Source: Castanea sativa
Lineage: Eukaryota; Streptophyta; Magnoliopsida; Fagales; Fagaceae
NCBI RefSeq assembly: GCF_040712315.1
Contig: NC_134024.1
Span: 30,681,158 to 30,745,157 of the forward strand
Reading direction: 5' to 3'
DNA length: 64,000 bases
Positions 59,283-64,000 of the stretch are shown here, one piece after another. Both the position numbers and the translations under genes were made by a program. Under the pieces are notes generated by a model that saw nothing but the letters and a program-made list of their open reading frames with translations, was not told where the DNA came from and ran no database searches. Position 1 is the stretch's first letter. Each line of letters begins with the position of its first letter.

Positions 59283-62200
59283 TTATTGATAGTACCTTCT
59301 TAGATGCTTCACATTCCAAGGATGTTCTAGCTTCCATCCGTCTAGAGCTTCCAAGTAGTATGACATCTGCCTCTTGCAGTTGATTACCCTATAGGGTCCT
59401 TCCCAATTGGGTCCTAGTTTTTCATGAGCCGGATTCCTAGTTGCCAAGGATATCCTTTTAAAGACGAGGTCCCCAATGTTGAAACGCTTGGGTTTTACCA
59501 TGGCATCATGTTGCCTAGTCATAAGGTTTTTATATCTTCCTGTCCTTTGCTCTGCATCCATCCTTACCTCGTCAATGAGATCGAGTTCAAGACGAAGTTG
59601 TTCTTCATTTTCCTTCTCCTGGTACTTCATCACTCAATGGTTAGCCATATGAACTTTTACAGGTATAACTGCTTCACTTCTATAGGCTAGCTTGAAAGGG
59701 GTTTCTCCTGTTGGGGTCCTTATAATCTTCCTATAAGCCCAAAGAACACCTGGCAGCTCATTTGGCTATACCCCCTTTGCCCCCTCAAGCCGAGTCTTGA
59801 TTATTTTCAGCAAGAATCGGTTCGCTACTTCTGCTTGGCCATTTACTTGTGGGTGAGAGGGTGAGGAATAGTGATTCCTGATTCCAAATTGCTCACAAAA
59901 ATCTTTGAAAGGTGTGTTGTCAAATTGTCGTCCATTATCAGATACTAGTACTTTAGGTACCTCGAGCCTGCATACAATGTTCTTCCAAACAAAGTTTTTG
60001 ATATTTTACTAAGTAATTTTTGCCAAAGGTTTGGCTTACACCCATTTAGTAATGTAATCAATGCCCACTACCAAAAATTTCACCTGTCTAGTTCCTAGTG
60101 GGAAATGACCTAAGATATCTAGTCCCTATTACGCAAAGGGCCATGGGGCCATCATTGGGGTTAGGTACTCCGAGGGCTGTCTAGGAACGTTGCTGAAGCA
60201 TTGACACTAGTCACACACCTTGATATAAGCCTTAGCATCTGCTTGGATAGTCGGCCAGTAGTAGCCTGCATGGATGACCTTATGAACTAGTGATCTCGCT
60301 CCCGAGTAATTCCCACATGCTCCTTCATGAACTTCCCTCAATATATAGTTTGACTCGTCTGGAGCTAGGCACCTTAGGTAGGGCTGAGAAAAGCCTCGTT
60401 TGTATAGTACTTCATCTACGAGGACGTACTTAGCAGCCCTGACCCTCAACTTCCTAGCCTTGTCCCTATCTTCTAGAAGCCTTCCTTCTTTAAGATAGAC
60501 TATTATTGGAGTCGTCCAATTTTCTCCCCCTTCTATCTGTTGTATCTCTAGAAGGTCTATGCTCGGCATGTACTGGGCTTTGTCATACTTGTCCATAGTT
60601 CCTCCTATCGAAGCTGCTTTTGCCAAAGCATCTGCTTCCACGTTTTCCTCCCTCGGGAGTTGAACAAAACTTGCTTCTTTAAACATCTAGACGAGCCACT
60701 TTACTTTGTTGAGGTATTTCTTCATTCGATCCTCCTTAGCTTCACATAGTCCATTCACTTGATTAATAACCAATTGAGAGTCTCCTTTAACTATTATTGA
60801 CTCTGCCTCCAAAGACTTAGCCAATTCTAGCCCTTTAAGGAGAGCTTCATATTCAACTTCGTTGTTGGTGGTTTGGTATTGTAAACGGGCTGCATATTCT
60901 AACTTATCTCCTTTAGGGGACTTTAGTATGACTCTAATCCCTCCTGCGTATAGTGTGGACGATCCATCTACATTGATAACCCATTTTTGAGCCCCTACTT
61001 CTTTATCTAGCTCGTCCTAACTTGGAGTGAACTCCGCAATGAAATTTGCCAATGCTTGTGCATTTATCACACTCCTTGGTTGGTACTTGACATCAAACTC
61101 ACTAAGTTCCACAGCCCATTGGATTAGTCGCCCTGCGGCTTCCAACTTGTTTATTGCTTTCTTTAAGGGTTGATCTGTCTGGACGTTGATAACATGAGCT
61201 TGAAAATAATGCCTCAGCTTCCTAAAAGTCGTGACTAAAGCAAAGTCTAGCTTCTCCATCATTGGATATTGTCCTTCCGCTCCTCTTAGCGCCCGGCTCG
61301 TATAATAAACTGGCTTCTGAATTCACCCTTCTTCTCTAATCAATGTCGAGCTTACTGCATGTGGGGACACCGCCAAGTACAAATATAATTCTTCACCAGG
61401 TACGGACGGGCTTAATAAAGGTGTTGTGGTGAGGTAAGTCTTGAGGTCTTGGAAGGCCTTTTGACACTCATCCATCCACTTAAATGTCTTTTTGAGAACC
61501 TTAAAGAATGGTAAACACTTGTCAGTAGCTTTTGAGACGAACCTGTTAAGGGTGACAACTCGTCCGGTGAGAGATCGGACTTCTTTGATATTCTTCGGTG
61601 GCTTCATATTCAGCATTGCTTGGATTTTGTTGGGGTTTGCCTCAATTCCTCTATGTGAAACCATAAAGCCCAGAAACTTCCCTAACGAAACTTTGAAAGC
61701 ACACTTGCTTAAATTCAACTTCATGTTATACCTCCTAAGTGTATCAAAGGTTTCTTGAAGGTCGTCTAGATGCTTCTCCTCGTCCAAACTCTTTACCAGC
61801 ATGTCATCTACGTAAACCTCCACATTTCGTCCGATTTGTGGACGAAACATATGGTTAACCAGTCTTTGGTAAGTCGCCCCCGCGTTCTTTAAACCGAAAG
61901 GCATCACCTTATAGCAAAATAACCCTTGGCTAGTAATGAAGGAATTTTTCTCTTGATCTACCTTGTCCATCCTTATTTGATTGTAGCCTGAAAATGCGTC
62001 CATGAAACTTAGTAGTTTATGACCCGCTGTCGAATCCACCAGCTGGTTAATGCGTGGCAATTGATAACTATCCTTGAGGCAAGCCTTATTCAAATCAGTG
62101 AAGTCCACGCACATCCTCCACTTGCCATTAGCCTTCTTGACCATAACCACATTAGCCAACCAGTCTGGATAATAGACTTCCCGAATAAATTTCGCCACAG

Positions 62201-62299
62201 TCAACTTCTAGACTTCTTCTTTGATGGCATTGTCTCATTCAAGAATAAAAACCCTTTCCTTCTGATGTATAGGCTTGGAAGAAGGATACACATTTAGAC
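59283..62299 (-). pseudogene. Element E pol: RT, RNase H, integrase, many stops
   Basis: RT at 62204-61323 ([46 protein letters not shown]) and first RNase H at 61262-61017. A second RNase-H-like region lies in mixed frames at 61010-60620 (ending EENVEADALAKAAS). The integrase zinc domain is at about 60330-60200. A decayed core follows, with LAYRSEAVIP at about 59670, and the integrase C terminus is at 59633-59283 ([26 protein letters not shown]). Several in-frame TAG/TGA codons occur (for example about 59635, 59770 and 60204). Tat-type by the doubled RNase H. Confidence 0.88.
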
Positions 62300-62304
62300 G
62301 ATGG

Positions 62305-63729
62305 TGTTAGAAAAATACATATTTGTATCGCATACAAAACATACGTAGCGGAAAATTAACGGATCTACTTCATTAGTAATTGATAGCATGCACTATGTAA
62401 ATTTCAGAATATAGAACAAGAGAGTGTACCTTGGTGTGGTGAATTTCAAAATCGAAGATCAGAAGCACTTGGGAACACTTTTAATCTTCACTCCAATTCC
62501 ACTAACGCCCAAGAAGTGTGGTCTCTCAATCAGTTTTCAAAGGGAGAATGTCAAAGTGTTTAACACTTCTTACACACCATTTCACAATAGTGTTATATTT
62601 TTTACACACAAAAATTATGTATGTTTCTCCCTTTGTATCTAACTGATTATCTAATTGGGCTGGCCTTTTGGGCCCTTCCAATTAGGCCCTTCCAATTGGG
62701 CTTAAGTGTGTGGCTTGGAGTGGGACCAAAAGGGACCAATAAGACACTAGCTCCAATGGGCCTTGGGCTTTTCTGTCAACTCTTGACAAGTCCAAAGTTA
62801 CCATTAACTATATTTAATACCACTATATAAATATAGTTGCACTCTAGGCCTTATTTATAAATTATATCTCAAAAACTTTATTGTACATGCAACCCTTTCA
62901 TAAAATATTCATAGTAATACAAAGTCATGAATGTAGACTACCACTTTGTACATTACTATATCATAATTCCTTGAGTACCTAGTTTAATCCTTTAAGTTAT
63001 TCATCATATATTTATGAAATCCAATTCCATAAATATATACTTTAGTAACTCCTTACTATAGTGGTTAGGCCTAACTCTCTGAATAACCAAACCTATTAAA
63101 TTTATTTTAAAGGAATATTTTGTATCTCCGTTAAGAGACTATGAATTTAATCTTGAGAATATATGTTATATCAACACTAAATGTGATTGCCTAATATATT
63201 GAGGTTTTGATGGTTTCTTTAGATCTCACTCCTGATATATCAAAGCAACCTACACCTCATGATCATGTCCATTATTCTCTCAGGAGTAAGAGTTCATGAA
63301 AATAGAAGTCGTGAGTTTATTATTCATTTGACAGTCGTTAGGAGAATAATAAATCTCACAGCGGTCTAGTTCAATATGTTTTAACTCTTAAAACATATTG
63401 ACATACCAACTAGAAATCTCCATTTTCATGATCAAGACAAATCATCTTAGTTGATACGTTATAGTCTTCGCAGATGAAATGCCCAATTTCACCACCGACT
63501 ACGAACTAAAATTCTGAGTTTACAAAGAACTTGTGATTTATATTTTCTGTGACTAAATCACATAAATCACATACAATGCATCTCATGGACTATATGATAA
63601 TGTCCGAATATTCATATTACAATTATTTTTAAATATTAATAAAACAACTTTATTAACCACAACATTAAGTCATACATAATGTCATACAATAGCATCATAC
63701 AATAGGATTTAAAGGCACACATCCTAACA
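62305..63729 (-). mobile_element. Solo LTR of copia family F1 in element E pol
   Basis: 1425 bp, TGTTAG...CTAACA ends, flanked by a perfect 5-bp duplication gatgg (62300-62304 and 63730-63734). It matches the F1 LTRs at 11568 and 18204 in the same orientation along its length. Element E pol, near ITHRLNV, continues on both sides. Confidence 0.95.
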
Positions 63730-63734
63730 GATGG

Positions 63735-64000
63735 GTAATGACACTTGGGTTGATACTTGGCATGTCTTCGTGACTCTATGCGAACATATCAAGGCTTTTC
63801 TTCAAAAACTAGACCAAGATCTGCTTTGTCTTCTTTTCCATACTCGCCCCAACTCTAGTAAACTTCTCGGGGTTGTTCTCGTCCAAAGAAATATCTTCTA
63901 GTACTTCAGTTTGCTCTGCAGTAATTCTTCTTTCGTCTATGCTCATCGTCTGTGCGTGCTCGTCCATAGCCAACATGACTAAATAGCATTCTCTGGCGGC
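63735..64000 (-). pseudogene. Element E protease-RT linker, cut by window end
   Basis: On minus, after the window edge, AARECYLVMLAMDEHAQTM leads into EDISLDENN and then DMPSINPSVITH. This is the usual approach to the gypsy RT. One in-frame stop and a TGA are visible. Gag and the 5' LTR would lie beyond 64000. Confidence 0.7.

Larger units (their letters stand above)
55950..64000 (-). mobile_element. Element E: Ty3/gypsy retrotransposon (Tat type), incomplete at window end
   Basis: Pol reads on minus (59283-62299, resuming at 63735) and an antisense multi-exon gene reads on plus at 55950-58091. This is the same layout as element D. A solo LTR of family F1 interrupts it at 62305-63729. The 5' LTR and gag lie beyond 64000, and the left end is placed only at the start of the antisense gene. 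Confidence 0.8.

Overview
This window is plant nuclear DNA from a eudicot, dominated by LTR retrotransposons. The evidence is one recognisable host gene with plant-type introns plus many plant Ty1/copia and Ty3/gypsy elements. Fagales or another tree lineage is my guess only. I see no rRNA, tRNA or CRISPR.

Host gene. A Rab escort protein gene (REP; GDI/CHM family) lies on the minus strand from 54339 (ATG) to 29506 (stop). I could place nine exons whose GT/AG junctions keep one open frame of 548 codons plus stop. About 78 percent of the 24.8-kb gene is two LTR retrotransposons inside introns. Element D (Ty3/gypsy, Tat lineage, 40643-52336, TSD caaac) sits in intron 3. Element F2 (Ty1/copia, 29869-37656, TSD gtgga) sits in intron 8. 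Without them these introns would be about 0.9 and 0.34 kb.

Left flank, 1-28 kb, a nest of elements. Degenerate gypsy A (minus) is split by B, an internally deleted gypsy with Athila-like gag. It is cut at 5806/5807 by the LTR of gypsy C (plus). C holds a solo LTR (7915-9287, TSD caaat), and its RT domain is split by F1, a whole copia element on minus (11568-19624). Beyond the C integrase lie antisense remnants of two plant mobile-type genes (a DUF7745-like one and a PMD one) and an N-terminal MULE transposase fragment.

Right flank, 54.4-64 kb. Element E is a second Tat-type gypsy (pol on minus) running off the window. It carries a multi-exon antisense gene (55950-58091) and a solo LTR of the F1 family (62305-63729, TSD gatgg).

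How the parts fit. D and E, and probably C, share one design: gag-pro-pol on one strand, with an intron-containing gene on the opposite strand between pol and the 3' LTR. In D and E the predicted protein ends in a charged coiled coil. D also has about 8.5 copies of a 151-bp tandem repeat between the two. Every retroelement coding region is broken, mostly by stops explained by C-to-T or G-to-A change, while REP reads open.
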